Shown here: piece after piece, positions 1 to 9,573 of the stretch | Layout of the letters: every line of letters starts with the position of its first letter | Position numbering within the stretch: the stretch's first letter is position 1 | NCBI GenBank assembly: GCA_943788615.1 | Contig: CALSQY010000004.1 | Coordinates: 186,001-250,000, forward strand | From: UBA4465 sp002292365 | GTDB taxonomy: Bacteria; Bacteroidota; Bacteroidia; Cytophagales; Cyclobacteriaceae | Length of the DNA: 64,000 nt | Direction of reading: 5' to 3' | The notes under the pieces: model-generated | The model's input: only the letters and a program-made list of their open reading frames with translations | What the model was told of the DNA's origin: nothing | Database searches by the model: none | Translations under genes and position numbers: made by a program

Positions 1-1
1 T

Positions 2-1156
2 GGAGCGAAAGGCCAGATGTTGGCATCAAGTAATGAGGATATTTTTGATCAAAATATTTTATCAAAAAAAATACATCCCATGGCATATGAGCATATTATT
101 GATGGACGAGGCCAAACAAAGATCATTGAGGAAACCTTAGCAGGTGTGAAATTTAAAACAGTATATGTGGCCGTTTATGGAGATCAAATAAACCAATTAA
201 TGGGGGTTATTGCGCTCCCATTTTTCGATTCCAAAAATCATGTAAATGCTCAACAAATTGAGGTATTCAATAATTTCATGGTGTTTTTTACTTCTATATT
301 CATCTTGACGCTCTTGGTTGGTAATTATGGAATGAAGGGAATTATCAAGCCTATTAAGATGATTGCTGAACGTATGAGAAGAACTCAATTTATGTCAGAA
401 GAGATTGCACCATTGATATATAAAGAAAAGGACGAAATTGGCATGCTAGTCTTTGAATACAATCAAATGTTGGCTAAGTTGGATCAGAGTAAAAATGAAT
501 TGGCTAAAATTCAAAAAGAGACGGCTTGGAGAGAACTTGCCCAGCAAGTAGCCCATGAAATTAAGAATCCATTAACACCTATGAAGCTAAAGATCCAACA
601 AATGCAGAGAGCGATGAATGATTCAGAGGTAAATTATGAAGTACTCAACTCTTTACTTGGACAGATTGATAATTTATCTTCTATCGCAGATTCATTTTCT
701 TCTTTTGCCCAATGGCCCGCACCTCACAATGAAGTATTTGATTTTTCCAAATTAGTAAGAGAAACTTCGTCTCTTTATGCTTCAGATGATTTACAAATTC
801 ATCTTAGAATAACCAAAGATTTGATGGTTTATGCTGACGTTGATCTTATGCGTCAAATTTTAAATAATCTCATCATAAATGCGGTTCAATCACATGTTGA
901 AAAGCCATGTTATGTAGAGATATGCTTAGAGGTTAAAGAACACAAATTACTTTTATCGATAGAAGACAAGGGTCAAGGGATTTCGGACATGAATGTAGCT
1001 GATATTTTTAAGTCTTATTTTACCACCAAGAAGAATGGAACAGGAATAGGACTTGTATTTGCAAAGAAAGGAATAGAACAAGCGGGGGGAAATATTTGGT
1101 TTGAGACTAAAAAGGGGGTTGGCACGATTTTCTTTATTACCATGCCAAGGGCATAA
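2..1156 (+). CDS. Sensor histidine kinase, NtrY-like, 5' truncated by the window edge
   Basis: C-terminal part of a membrane two-component sensor kinase. The frame is open to the left edge, so the ATG at 17 is probably internal. Visible in order: end of an extracytoplasmic sensor region, a membrane segment (about residues 88-108 counting from the ATG), a HAMP-like linker containing KPIKMIAERM, a HisKA domain with phosphoacceptor His in VAHEIKNPLTPMKL (about residue 179), and a HATPase domain with an N-box (NNLIINAVQS), DKGQGIS and GTGIGL. The HEIKNPLTPMKL box is the form found in NtrY/ATPase-coupled kinases. No response regulator lies downstream; any partner must be upstream or elsewhere. It converges on the ABC pair with a 14-base gap. 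The ligand cannot be inferred. Confidence 0.9.
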   Translation, partial: GAKGQMLASSNEDIFDQNILSKKIHPMAYEHIIDGRGQTKIIEETLAGVKFKTVYVAVYGDQINQLMGVIALPFFDSKNHVNAQQIEVFNNFMVFFTSIFILTLLVGNYGMKGIIKPIKMIAERMRRTQFMSEEIAPLIYKEKDEIGMLVFEYNQMLAKLDQSKNELAKIQKETAWRELAQQVAHEIKNPLTPMKLKIQQMQRAMNDSEVNYEVLNSLLGQIDNLSSIADSFSSFAQWPAPHNEVFDFSKLVRETSSLYASDDLQIHLRITKDLMVYADVDLMRQILNNLIINAVQSHVEKPCYVEICLEVKEHKLLLSIEDKGQGISDMNVADIFKSYFTTKKNGTGIGLVFAKKGIEQAGGNIWFETKKGVGTIFFITMPRA

Positions 1157-1170
1157 CTTTATGAGATTAC

Positions 1171-1920
1171 TTATCTCAGATACATTTGCTTCATTATTTG
1201 AGTGGCAAAGACAAAGTCATTTAATTCTTTCAAGTCAGATTTTGTGATCTCATCATTGGTCCCTTCCCAAAGTTTTTTCCCTTCTAAGAGAAACATAATA
1301 TGATCTCCCATTTCAATTACAGAGTTCATGTCATGGGTTACGATAATCGTCGTGATCAAGTATTCAGAGGTGATTTCTTTAATTAGATTATCTATTTTTA
1401 TGCTAGTCTGAGGGTCTAGACCACTATTGGGTTCGTCACAAAAAAGATAATTGGGTTTATTTACAATAGCTCTAGCTATTCCAACACGTTTTTTCATACC
1501 CCCACTTATTTCAGAAGGCATTTTTTTATTAATATTAACCAAACCAACTCGTTCCAGACAAAAGTTAACCCGATCGATTTTTTCATCTTCAGGAAAGTCT
1601 GTGAGGATGTCAAGAGGAAATTTTACATTTTCTTCTATGTTTTTACTATCAAACAAGGCACTCCCCTGAAAAAGCATACCCATTTCTCGCCTTATTTGTT
1701 TACGATCTTGTTCAGACCCATTAATAAAAGAGCGCTCGTTGTACTTAACATCTCCAAAGTCAGGAGTAATAAGTCCTACAATGTTTTTTAATAATACACT
1801 TTTTCCTGTACCACTTGAACCAATGATTAAATTATTCTTTCCCTTAAAAAAAGTACCTGATATATCGAAAAGCACTTGCTTTTCCTTAAATGATTTTGTT
1901 ATGTTGTTGATTTCTATCAT
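1171..1920 (-). CDS. ABC transporter ATP-binding protein, MlaF-like
   Basis: ATPase subunit of a lipid-type (MCE/Mla) ABC transporter. It has a Walker A (GSSGTGKSVLLKNIVGL), a Q-loop region (MGMLFQGSALFDS), the signature SGGMKKRVGIARA, a Walker B (YLFCDEPNSGLDP) and a switch His (IVTHDM). FQGSALFDS and SGGMKKRV are typical of MlaF rather than of drug or metal importers. The 249 residues match the family. It overlaps the permease gene by 4 bases and is translated after it. The MCE-domain substrate-binding partner (MlaD), often the next gene, is absent here because the operon ends against the kinase. Phospholipid movement at the envelope is inferred from family. Confidence 0.9.
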   Translation of the reverse strand: MIEINNITKSFKEKQVLFDISGTFFKGKNNLIIGSSGTGKSVLLKNIVGLITPDFGDVKYNERSFINGSEQDRKQIRREMGMLFQGSALFDSKNIEENVKFPLDILTDFPEDEKIDRVNFCLERVGLVNINKKMPSEISGGMKKRVGIARAIVNKPNYLFCDEPNSGLDPQTSIKIDNLIKEITSEYLITTIIVTHDMNSVIEMGDHIMFLLEGKKLWEGTNDEITKSDLKELNDFVFATQIMKQMYLR

Positions 1921-2648
1921 CCCATCAAGAGCTGAGCCAGTGCATAGTCAGCCAGAAGAACGGCGATACAACTATTGGTAACGGCTGAGGTTGAAGCCTT
2001 ACCTACTTCTAATGATCCTCCAGTAGTAAAAAAACCTTTGTAGGAAGAAATAGAGGCTATCAAAAAGGAGAAAGCCAAGGCTTTGATCACAGCAAATGTG
2101 ATATTAAATTCTATGAATTCATAGCGTATTCCATATAGGTAATCTACAGAGGAGAGAATGCCGGTAAGCGTACCTGCAAAATAACCTCCTAATAGGATTA
2201 AAAAAATAGACAATATCACCAGCATGGGATACATAATAACACAAGCGATTACTTTGGGTAAAACTAAGTAGGAGCTGGCATTAATTCCCATAACCTCAAG
2301 GGCATCAATTTGCTCGGTAATGCGCATGGTTCCCAGTTCTCCAGCTATACTTGAGCCGACTTTACCTGCAAAAATAATAGCTATAATGGTGGGAGAGAGC
2401 TCTAAAATAGCCATATCCCGAACTACCAGAGATATAACGTAATCAGGGATAAATGGGCTAACCAGGTTAAATGCTGTTTGGATTGTTGTCACTGCACCCA
2501 TAAAAATAGACACAATTCCTACTATGAAAAGAGAGTTATATCCTACATTTATACACTCTTGTGTAATCAGCCTTATGTAGGTGTTGAAAGTTTCTCTCCG
2601 AGTAAAGAGACTTCCCATAAAAATGACATATTTGCCTAAACTTCGCAT
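1917..2648 (-). CDS. ABC transporter permease, MlaE-like
   Basis: Integral membrane permease of about five hydrophobic segments and 243 residues, the usual MlaE size. It contains the family's central region, seen here as AGKVGSSIAGELGTMRITEQIDALEVMG (read as two pieces: AGKVGSSIAGELGTM and RITEQIDALEVMG), with conserved Glu and the EQIDALEVMG box. It forms a two-gene minus-strand operon with the ATPase. The gene is divergent from the short-chain dehydrogenase, with a 103-base spacer that contains a terminator-like hairpin. The role is in lipid transfer between the membranes; direction cannot be told from sequence. Confidence 0.9.
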   Translation of the reverse strand: MRSLGKYVIFMGSLFTRRETFNTYIRLITQECINVGYNSLFIVGIVSIFMGAVTTIQTAFNLVSPFIPDYVISLVVRDMAILELSPTIIAIIFAGKVGSSIAGELGTMRITEQIDALEVMGINASSYLVLPKVIACVIMYPMLVILSIFLILLGGYFAGTLTGILSSVDYLYGIRYEFIEFNITFAVIKALAFSFLIASISSYKGFFTTGGSLEVGKASTSAVTNSCIAVLLADYALAQLLMG

Positions 2649-2678
2649 GAATTATCGAATTTAAGCATATCCTTTTAA

Positions 2679-2713
2679 AACTCCATTTTTTATTGAGAAA
2701 TGGAGTTATTTTT
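2679..2713 (+). terminator. Terminator-like hairpin in the leader of the dehydrogenase gene
   Basis: AACTCCATTT (2679-2688) pairs perfectly with AAATGGAGTT (2698-2707) across a 9-base loop and is followed by ATTTTTATT on the plus strand. It sits between two divergent genes, so there is no upstream plus-strand gene for it to terminate. It could be a leader hairpin or attenuator for the dehydrogenase, or stop stray transcription. Confidence 0.45.
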
Positions 2714-2751
2714 ATTGAAATTTGTTGTTACATAAGAAGAAAGAGAAAAAC

Positions 2752-3447
2752 ATGTATTGTGTAGTCACGGGAGGAACAGAAGGTATCGGTAAATCAATTA
2801 TTTATCGATTTGCCGAACAAGGATTTGATATTATTACTTGCGCAAGAAATCAGACAAAATTGGACTTACTTAAAGTTGATATTGAGAGAAAGTATGCTGT
2901 AAAAGTATCCATTTTGGCTGTTAACGTATCTATTAAGGAAGAGGTTTTGAAATTTGGTAAGTTCGTTAATGATTTAGGTATCCCAGAGATATTAATTAAT
3001 AACGCCGGCGTATTTATTCCTGGTATGATTGATGAGGAAGCCGATGGTGCTTTGGAAGTGATGATGAACACTAATCTTTACAGTGCCTATCATTTAACAA
3101 GAGCTATTTTACCACAAATGAAAGCAGTAAAGAAGGGCTATATTTTCAATATGTGTTCTATTGCAAGCCTTACAGCTTATGCCAATGGGGGATCTTACAG
3201 TATTTCTAAATTTGCTTTATATGGTATGACTAAGGTTTTACGCGAAGAACTTAAGAAAGATAATATTAAAGTTACTGCAGTATTACCAGGAGCAACGTTC
3301 ACTTCAAGTTGGGAGGGTGTTGACCTTCCTGAAGAACGACTTATCAAGTCTGAAGATGTGGCAGATCTTATTTGGGCAACTTACAGTTTAAGTGATCGTA
3401 CAGTGGTTGAAGACTTACTGATCAGACCCCAACTCGGAGACTTGTAA
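2752..3447 (+). CDS. Short-chain dehydrogenase/reductase (SDR family)
   Basis: NAD(P)-dependent oxidoreductase of the classical SDR family, about 231 residues. It shows the Rossmann motif TGGTEGIG near the N-terminus, NNAG (in LINNAGVF), the catalytic Ser in NMCSIASL and the active-site YSISK. The start is placed at the ATG at 2752, because the upstream TTG at 2722 would add ten basic residues in front of the Rossmann strand. The substrate is unknown: classical SDRs range from 3-ketoacyl reductases to sugar and steroid dehydrogenases. It lies 41 bases before ispG in the same direction. Confidence 0.88.
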   Translation: MYCVVTGGTEGIGKSIIYRFAEQGFDIITCARNQTKLDLLKVDIERKYAVKVSILAVNVSIKEEVLKFGKFVNDLGIPEILINNAGVFIPGMIDEEADGALEVMMNTNLYSAYHLTRAILPQMKAVKKGYIFNMCSIASLTAYANGGSYSISKFALYGMTKVLREELKKDNIKVTAVLPGATFTSSWEGVDLPEERLIKSEDVADLIWATYSLSDRTVVEDLLIRPQLGDL

Positions 3448-3488
3448 TGCTACATTGTTCAGTTGAAATAATAACGTGAGAAGATTAT

Positions 3489-5429
3489 ATGACTTATTAT
3501 GTTAAAAGCCTAACTAACTACGAAAGAAGGCTCACACGGGTGGTAAACATTGGCGAAGTTCCAATGGGAGGATCATTTCCCATACGTGTTCAATCAATGA
3601 CTACCATTGATACTATGGACACCAAAGGTTCTGTGGGTCAATGTATCAGAATGATTGAATCAGGCTGTGACTATGTTCGAATTACTGCGCCTAGCATTAA
3701 AGAAGCGAAAAACTTGGCAAAAATTAAGAACTCACTTAGAGAAAAAGGATTTCAAACACCGTTGATTGCTGACATTCATTTCACGCCAAACGCTGCTGAA
3801 CTTGCGGCTAGAATCGTAGAGAAGGTCCGCATAAACCCAGGCAATTATGCAGATAAGAAAAAATTTGCTGTCATCGATTATACTGAAAGTACCTATCAGG
3901 CAGAATTAGATCGTATTAGAGCTAAGTTCTCACCGTTGGTCAGTATTTGTAAGGAATATGGTACCGCCATGCGGATAGGGACCAATCATGGATCTTTATC
4001 TGATAGAATCTTAAGTAGATATGGGGATACGCCGCTAGGGATGGTTGAATCTGCTCTCGAATTTATTCGTATTTGTGAGGATTTAGATTATTTCGATCTG
4101 GTGCTTTCAATGAAGTCAAGCAATCCCCAAGTAATGGTCCAAGCGTATCGCTTGCTTGTTGCTAAGCTTAAAGATGAAGGATTGCAACCTTATCCTTTGC
4201 ATTTAGGAGTAACAGAGGCGGGAGAGGCAGAAGATGGGAGAATCAAATCTGCGGTAGGTACAGGAACGCTCTTGGAGGATGGCTTAGGAGATACGGTTAG
4301 AGTGTCACTGACCGAAGCCCCGGAAGCCGAAGCTCACGTTGCAAAAATATTGATTGATCAATTGATTGATCGAAAAAGTCCAATAGATCTGCTACCCGTG
4401 AAAGATAGTCCTGTAGATCCCTATCGCTATACCCGTAGAGAGACATTTGAAGTAGTCAATTTTGGTGCACATAATGTACCTCGTGTCATCGCAGATTTTT
4501 CCAATAAAAAAGCCATCGATATCAAAAGCTTTAAATCAGTAGGACATTTTTATTTGTCTGAGTTAGATAAATGGGGTATGAATGATTTAGGATGTGATTA
4601 TGTTTATACAGGAGATCATGTACTTGATTTTATGCTTCCTAATGGGTTAAAGCAGATTGTTAATTATGATTTATTTCAAACGTTAAGAAAAAAGGATCAT
4701 ATTTACCCGCTCTTGTTTGAAAATCAATTGACCCATTTAAAAGAAGTTGAGGATTATTTTAGTTTTATTCAAATCAATGCGGATAATATTGAAGATAAGA
4801 TCATAGATCAGCTCAAGGGTTTAACTCAATCCATTATTATCTTAGAATCTTTTGCCTCTAACGTATTACATAGCTCAAGAAATGTGATGATAAAATTTAT
4901 GAAGGCAGGAATTCAATTACCAGTGGTATTTAAATATCATTTTGGCGACTTTTCAGAAGAAGCATTCAGAATCAATTTAGCTACTAATTATGGAGGGTTG
5001 TTCATTGATGGGTTGGGCGATGGTATGTTGATGAGCGCCGATGATTTGGATACTAAATTAATCAATGAAACAATTTTCGGAACTTTACAGGCGGCGCGTA
5101 CTAGGATAACCAAAACAGAATATATATCCTGTCCATCTTGTGGGAGGACGCTTTTTGATTTACAAGAAACAACAGCGATGATTCGAAAAAGGACGGATCA
5201 TTTGAAAGGGATAAAAATAGGTATTATGGGCTGTATTGTAAATGGACCTGGAGAAATGGCTGATGCAGATTATGGCTATGTGGGTTCAGGTAAAGGGAAA
5301 ATCACACTCTATAAAGGTCAAGAAGTTATCAAAAAAGCAGTACCGACTGCGAATGCCTTAGATGAACTTATCAAATTAATTAAAGACAATGGGGAATGGG
5401 TAGATCCTGAATTAACAAATAATATATAA
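3489..5429 (+). CDS. ispG: 4-hydroxy-3-methylbut-2-en-1-yl diphosphate synthase, long (insert-containing) form
   Basis: Penultimate enzyme of the MEP isoprenoid pathway, reducing MEcPP to HMBPP with a [4Fe-4S] cluster. At 646 residues it is the long form seen in Bacteroidota, Chlamydiae and plants, with an inserted domain between the TIM barrel and the cluster domain. The barrel starts with NIGEVPMGGSFPIRVQSMT and carries LIADIHF and KVRINPGNY. The cluster ligands are SCPSCGRTLFDL (Cys about 548 and 551) and GIMGCIVNGPGE (Cys about 582 with the following Glu). The next gene begins inside the stop codon, so the two are translationally coupled. No other MEP gene lies nearby. Confidence 0.97.
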   Translation: MTYYVKSLTNYERRLTRVVNIGEVPMGGSFPIRVQSMTTIDTMDTKGSVGQCIRMIESGCDYVRITAPSIKEAKNLAKIKNSLREKGFQTPLIADIHFTPNAAELAARIVEKVRINPGNYADKKKFAVIDYTESTYQAELDRIRAKFSPLVSICKEYGTAMRIGTNHGSLSDRILSRYGDTPLGMVESALEFIRICEDLDYFDLVLSMKSSNPQVMVQAYRLLVAKLKDEGLQPYPLHLGVTEAGEAEDGRIKSAVGTGTLLEDGLGDTVRVSLTEAPEAEAHVAKILIDQLIDRKSPIDLLPVKDSPVDPYRYTRRETFEVVNFGAHNVPRVIADFSNKKAIDIKSFKSVGHFYLSELDKWGMNDLGCDYVYTGDHVLDFMLPNGLKQIVNYDLFQTLRKKDHIYPLLFENQLTHLKEVEDYFSFIQINADNIEDKIIDQLKGLTQSIIILESFASNVLHSSRNVMIKFMKAGIQLPVVFKYHFGDFSEEAFRINLATNYGGLFIDGLGDGMLMSADDLDTKLINETIFGTLQAARTRITKTEYISCPSCGRTLFDLQETTAMIRKRTDHLKGIKIGIMGCIVNGPGEMADADYGYVGSGKGKITLYKGQEVIKKAVPTANALDELIKLIKDNGEWVDPELTNNI

Positions 5430-5620
5430 TGGATAGAGATCAAAAAAATACGAAAAGTGGATTAAATGAATTGCTTACTTATTTTTTCAGAAAAAAAGAT
5501 CCCACGAAGAAAGTAAGTATTAACTTAAAATTAATGCATGGAATCAATAAAATATCTATCATAATTTTCATATTTGCAGTCATCTTAATGATTACGAGAT
5601 ACATTTCGAGGTCTTGGTAG
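5429..5620 (+). CDS. Small membrane protein coupled to ispG (DUF6728-like)
   Basis: 63-residue protein with a basic soluble N-terminus (YFFRKKDPTKK) and one C-terminal membrane segment (about residues 42-59, rich in Ile and Phe), ending in basic residues. Its ATG overlaps the ispG stop. Small proteins with the FFRKKDP motif recur in Bacteroidota; I recall the name DUF6728 but could not confirm it. No function is known; the tight coupling to ispG suggests co-expression and perhaps membrane association. Confidence 0.7.
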   Translation: MDRDQKNTKSGLNELLTYFFRKKDPTKKVSINLKLMHGINKISIIIFIFAVILMITRYISRSW

Positions 5621-5771
5621 TGACAATATAATTTTTTTTGCATAAAATGTTCTTTTTCAATAGGTTATGATTTTATGATAAAGTGTTGAATAAATAAAAA
5701 TTAATATTTTTTTTTAATTGATTTAAAGCTTACATTTAATTTTTGTCATTTAGTCCTATCTTGTACCTCTA

Positions 5772-6518
5772 ATGAAGATATTTCTACGGATCATTTTCTT
5801 GTTTTTATTAATATCAAGTCTGGGATGTAGACCCAATATGATTTGTCCTGCGTTTCAAAGTACTTATATCTTGGATGATTCTCTTCGGTTTGCCTATTTC
5901 TCACCCCTTTGGAAGCTTGATAAGGAAACGCGTGATGCCTATATTGCCAAAAACTACGACGTCTCGAAGACTCAATATTTTGCCTCTGTTGAACCTTATG
6001 TAGCGAAAGCAGAAGAGGGGAATAGAACTAAGTTTGGTATTGTAAAATATGAGCCCAATTGGTTAAAGACGTATCAAATGAGAACCGCTCCTCGACAAGA
6101 TCTTATCTGGAAGGAAGGAGCATCTGAAGATCCAACAGATTCCATGGACATAGGAAGTTTTTTAGCTTCTGATTTTGGTTTAGATTCTATCTCAGGTGAT
6201 TCTATTATTTTAGACACTCAGGATTCTATTCCAGCAAAAAAATATTTATATGGCTATGATCCTCAAAGCCAAAATAATGTGGAACAAGAATACTATAACA
6301 AATATTTCGGTTATTTGCTAGTTGCTAAGGCAGCCCCACCTAATGAAGATCTTCCTACGGACAGTACGGGAGTGGTTACTGATGAATTTATAGAAAATGA
6401 CAGTCTCCAAGTCGAAAAAAGAGGCTTTCTTAAAAGAAATAAGAAAAAGGAAGTAATGGATGATGACACTGAGTTAGTAGGAGATGATGGTTTTGAAGAA
6501 GACGACAATGAAGAGTAA
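5772..6518 (+). CDS. Predicted lipoprotein of unknown function
   Basis: 248 residues with a lipoprotein signal peptide: a hydrophobic stretch (residues 3-17) ending in the lipobox LGC, followed by RPNMICPAFQS. The mature part is polar, with a proline- and acid-rich middle and a C-terminal tail mixing a basic patch (KRNKKK) with a long Asp/Glu run. The tail looks disordered. No catalytic motif was recognised. The gene follows a 151-base AT-rich spacer and converges on leuS. Confidence 0.7.
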   Translation: MKIFLRIIFLFLLISSLGCRPNMICPAFQSTYILDDSLRFAYFSPLWKLDKETRDAYIAKNYDVSKTQYFASVEPYVAKAEEGNRTKFGIVKYEPNWLKTYQMRTAPRQDLIWKEGASEDPTDSMDIGSFLASDFGLDSISGDSIILDTQDSIPAKKYLYGYDPQSQNNVEQEYYNKYFGYLLVAKAAPPNEDLPTDSTGVVTDEFIENDSLQVEKRGFLKRNKKKEVMDDDTELVGDDGFEEDDNEE

Positions 6519-6598
6519 CAAAAGGATCAGTGATACACTCATGTTTTCATTCCATCTTTAAGTCATAAAAAAGGATAAACCATTATTTTTTACAAAGA

Positions 6599-9370
6599 TC
6601 AAATAACTACATTTACGATCTTTTTAGGCACAATAATAACCTTTTTGGGAGGCTTTCCGTCGAGCCACTTTTTTATTATGGTATGGTTGAGCACTGCTTG
6701 CTCTATTTCGATGGCTGGCGTAGTCAAAGGAAATGATAATTTAACTCTCATTTTACCATTGATTGAGATGGGATACTCAAAAGAGTCTTCAATCAAATAA
6801 GAGGCATTAAATAGTGGAAAGGTTGCATTGAAAACGCTGTGCTTTCCGTCTAGTTTTTGCCATATCTCCTCACTTAAATGTGGGGCATAGGGTGCTATTA
6901 GGATTGTAATAGGCTCAAGAATTTGCCTTTTATTACATTTAAGCTGTACCAGTTCATTGGTAGCTATCATGAAATTAGATATTGAAGTGTTAAGAGAAAA
7001 TTGTTCAATATCATCCTCTATTTTTTTTATCAATTGATGAAGAATTTTAAATTCTTCTTTGCTAGGTTGAGCTTCTGAAACCTCAAATAAATCATCATCA
7101 TTGTGAAAAAGATTCCAAAATTTTCTTACAAATTTAAATACACCCTCTATGCCATTTGTATTCCAAGGCTTACTATGTTCAATTGGTCCTAGAAACATCT
7201 CATACATTCTTAACGTATCGGCCCCATACTTGTTAATTAAAAGATCAGGATTGACTACATTAAACTTGGATTTAGACATTTTTTCGACTTCCCATCCACA
7301 GATGTATTTACCGTCTTCAAGAATAAATTTGGCGTTTTTTGCATCGGATCTAAATGATTTAAATTCTTCAATATCAAGGATGTCATCTTTCACAATGTTT
7401 ACATCTACGTTGAGCGGATAGGTCTCATATTGATTTCTCAAACCTTCAGAAACATAAATATTTTCGTTTTTGACTCGATAGACAAAATTTGATCGGCCTT
7501 GAATCATACCTTGATTAATCAGTTTTTTGGCATATTCATCTACATTAATATAACCTCTATCATATAAGAATTTGGTCCAAAACCTTGAATAGAGTAAATG
7601 CCCGGTAGCGTGTTCGGGTCCTCCTACATAGAGATCGACAGATTCCCAATAATCTAGCGCTTTGGTGGAGGCGAAATCCTTATCGTTATGAGGATCCATA
7701 TATCTGAAAAAATACCAACTTGAACCTGCCCATCCTGGCATAGTAGTTAATTCATAAGGATTTTGATGCTCATCACACCAGTCTTTAGCCCTCCCCAAGG
7801 GTGGGGCTCCATCTGCCGTTGGTAGGTACTTATCAACTTCCGGGAGTACCAACGGCAATACCGCTTCTTTTAAAAGTTCCGGATAATTGTTTTTGTACTT
7901 TACAGGTATGGGCTCTCCCCAATAGCGTTGTCGACCAAAAATGGCATCTCTGATTCTATAATTAACCTTTGCAGTGCCCATACTTATCTTCTCAAGGGCT
8001 TCAATACTTTTGAGCATGGCATCCTTAGGTTTCAAACCATTGAGAAAATCAGAGTTGATCATTTTCCCATCTTTCGTAGGATCCGCTTCCGTCTTTGTGA
8101 TTATTTGAGCATCTATTATTTGAGTAATTGGTAATTTGTATTTTTTAGCAAAATCAAAATCTCTTTGATCCCCACTGGGTACAGCCATAACGGCACCGGT
8201 TCCATATCCGGATAATACATAATCTGCAATCCAGACAGGAACTTTTTGGCCTGTGAAGGGATGTAGAACATAGCTACCCGTAAATACGCCAGATACTTGT
8301 TTCACATTACTGATACGATCCCTTTCCGATTTGGCCTTAGTCGCCTCCACATAAGTAGTAACAGCATGAGACTGATCAGAAGTGGTTAATTTTAAGGTGA
8401 GATCACTTTCTGGTGCTACAACCAAGAAGGTAACTCCAAAAATGGTATCTACTCTGGTGGTAAAAACCTTTATGAAATCCTTGCTGTGCTCAAAATTAAA
8501 ACTGATTTCGGCTCCGATGGATTTGCCAATCCAATTTCGCTGCATATCTTTGATGGCGTCCGGCCAGTCAATTTTATTTAACCCCGTTAACAAGCGATCT
8601 GCATAAGCAGTAATGCGCATATTCCATTGTGACATTTTCTTTTTAATGACAGGATACCCCCCTCGCTCTGAATATCCATCTTTAACTTCATCATTTGACA
8701 GTACCGTACCTAATTCAGCACACCAATTAACCGTAGTTTCGGCTAAATAAGTAAGTCTATATTTTGTCAATACAGTTTCTTTTTCTTCAGATGAGAAGTG
8801 TTTCCAATCTTTAGCAGAAAATGAGTCAATTTTTTGATCTCCGACAAGCGCTACCCCAATATTGCCACTTTTGAGGAATTGGGCAGTTAGGGTATCAATG
8901 GATTCTGCTTGATCGCTGGCTACATTGTACCAACTGTTGTATAAAAGTTTAAATATCCATTGGGTCCATCTATAAAAAGAGGGGTCACTCGTTCTGAGTT
9001 CTCTAGACCAGTCATAACAAAATCCCAAGCTTTTGAGTTGTTCTTTATATTTGATGATATTCTTATTAGTTGTAATCGTGGGGTGCTGACCGGTTTGAAT
9101 GGCATATTGTTCAGCAGGTAGCCCAAAGGAATCAAAGCCTATGGGATGCAATACATTAAAGCCTTTAAGTCTTTTATACCTCGAAATGATATCGGTAGCA
9201 ATGTAGCCCAGTGGATGCCCTACATGCAAACCTGCGCCTGAGGGATAAGGAAACATGTCTAGACAGTAATATTTAGGTTTTTCAATATCAATAGCTACTT
9301 TGAATATGGAATTTTCATCCCAATACTTTTGCCATTTGGGTTCTATCTCTTTAAAATTGTAATCGGCCAT
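6599..9370 (-). CDS. leuS: Leucine--tRNA ligase
   Basis: Class I aminoacyl-tRNA synthetase charging tRNA-Leu. The HIGH motif is HVGH in PSGAGLHVGHPLGY and the KMSKS motif is KMSKSKFNVVNPD. The CP1 editing domain lies between (TTRVDTIFGVTFLV, VAPESDLT), with the later GYGTGAVMAVPSGDQRDFDFA. About 923 residues, slightly long for bacterial LeuS. The start is placed at MADYNFKEIEPKWQ (9370), matching the usual N-terminus; ten more codons are open upstream but read as leader. It converges on the lipoprotein gene with an 80-base gap and stands alone as a transcription unit. Confidence 0.97.
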   Translation of the reverse strand: MADYNFKEIEPKWQKYWDENSIFKVAIDIEKPKYYCLDMFPYPSGAGLHVGHPLGYIATDIISRYKRLKGFNVLHPIGFDSFGLPAEQYAIQTGQHPTITTNKNIIKYKEQLKSLGFCYDWSRELRTSDPSFYRWTQWIFKLLYNSWYNVASDQAESIDTLTAQFLKSGNIGVALVGDQKIDSFSAKDWKHFSSEEKETVLTKYRLTYLAETTVNWCAELGTVLSNDEVKDGYSERGGYPVIKKKMSQWNMRITAYADRLLTGLNKIDWPDAIKDMQRNWIGKSIGAEISFNFEHSKDFIKVFTTRVDTIFGVTFLVVAPESDLTLKLTTSDQSHAVTTYVEATKAKSERDRISNVKQVSGVFTGSYVLHPFTGQKVPVWIADYVLSGYGTGAVMAVPSGDQRDFDFAKKYKLPITQIIDAQIITKTEADPTKDGKMINSDFLNGLKPKDAMLKSIEALEKISMGTAKVNYRIRDAIFGRQRYWGEPIPVKYKNNYPELLKEAVLPLVLPEVDKYLPTADGAPPLGRAKDWCDEHQNPYELTTMPGWAGSSWYFFRYMDPHNDKDFASTKALDYWESVDLYVGGPEHATGHLLYSRFWTKFLYDRGYINVDEYAKKLINQGMIQGRSNFVYRVKNENIYVSEGLRNQYETYPLNVDVNIVKDDILDIEEFKSFRSDAKNAKFILEDGKYICGWEVEKMSKSKFNVVNPDLLINKYGADTLRMYEMFLGPIEHSKPWNTNGIEGVFKFVRKFWNLFHNDDDLFEVSEAQPSKEEFKILHQLIKKIEDDIEQFSLNTSISNFMIATNELVQLKCNKRQILEPITILIAPYAPHLSEEIWQKLDGKHSVFNATFPLFNASYLIEDSFEYPISINGKMRVKLSFPLTTPAIEIEQAVLNHTIIKKWLDGKPPKKVIIVPKKIVNVVI

Positions 9371-9573
9371 TATACTAGTGCATCTTTTTAAAAAGAGCAA
9401 ATCTATTTAAAGCAATTATAAAATGTTTTAACATTAACTAAATACACGAATATTATTATTGCTTATCGGAATAATAACTCATAACAGGTTTTAGATAAAT
9501 AAACCTCGCCAATCATTCCTTTAATTATCATAAGAAATGTTATTTTCGTATTTATCGGAAAACAATTGATCCA

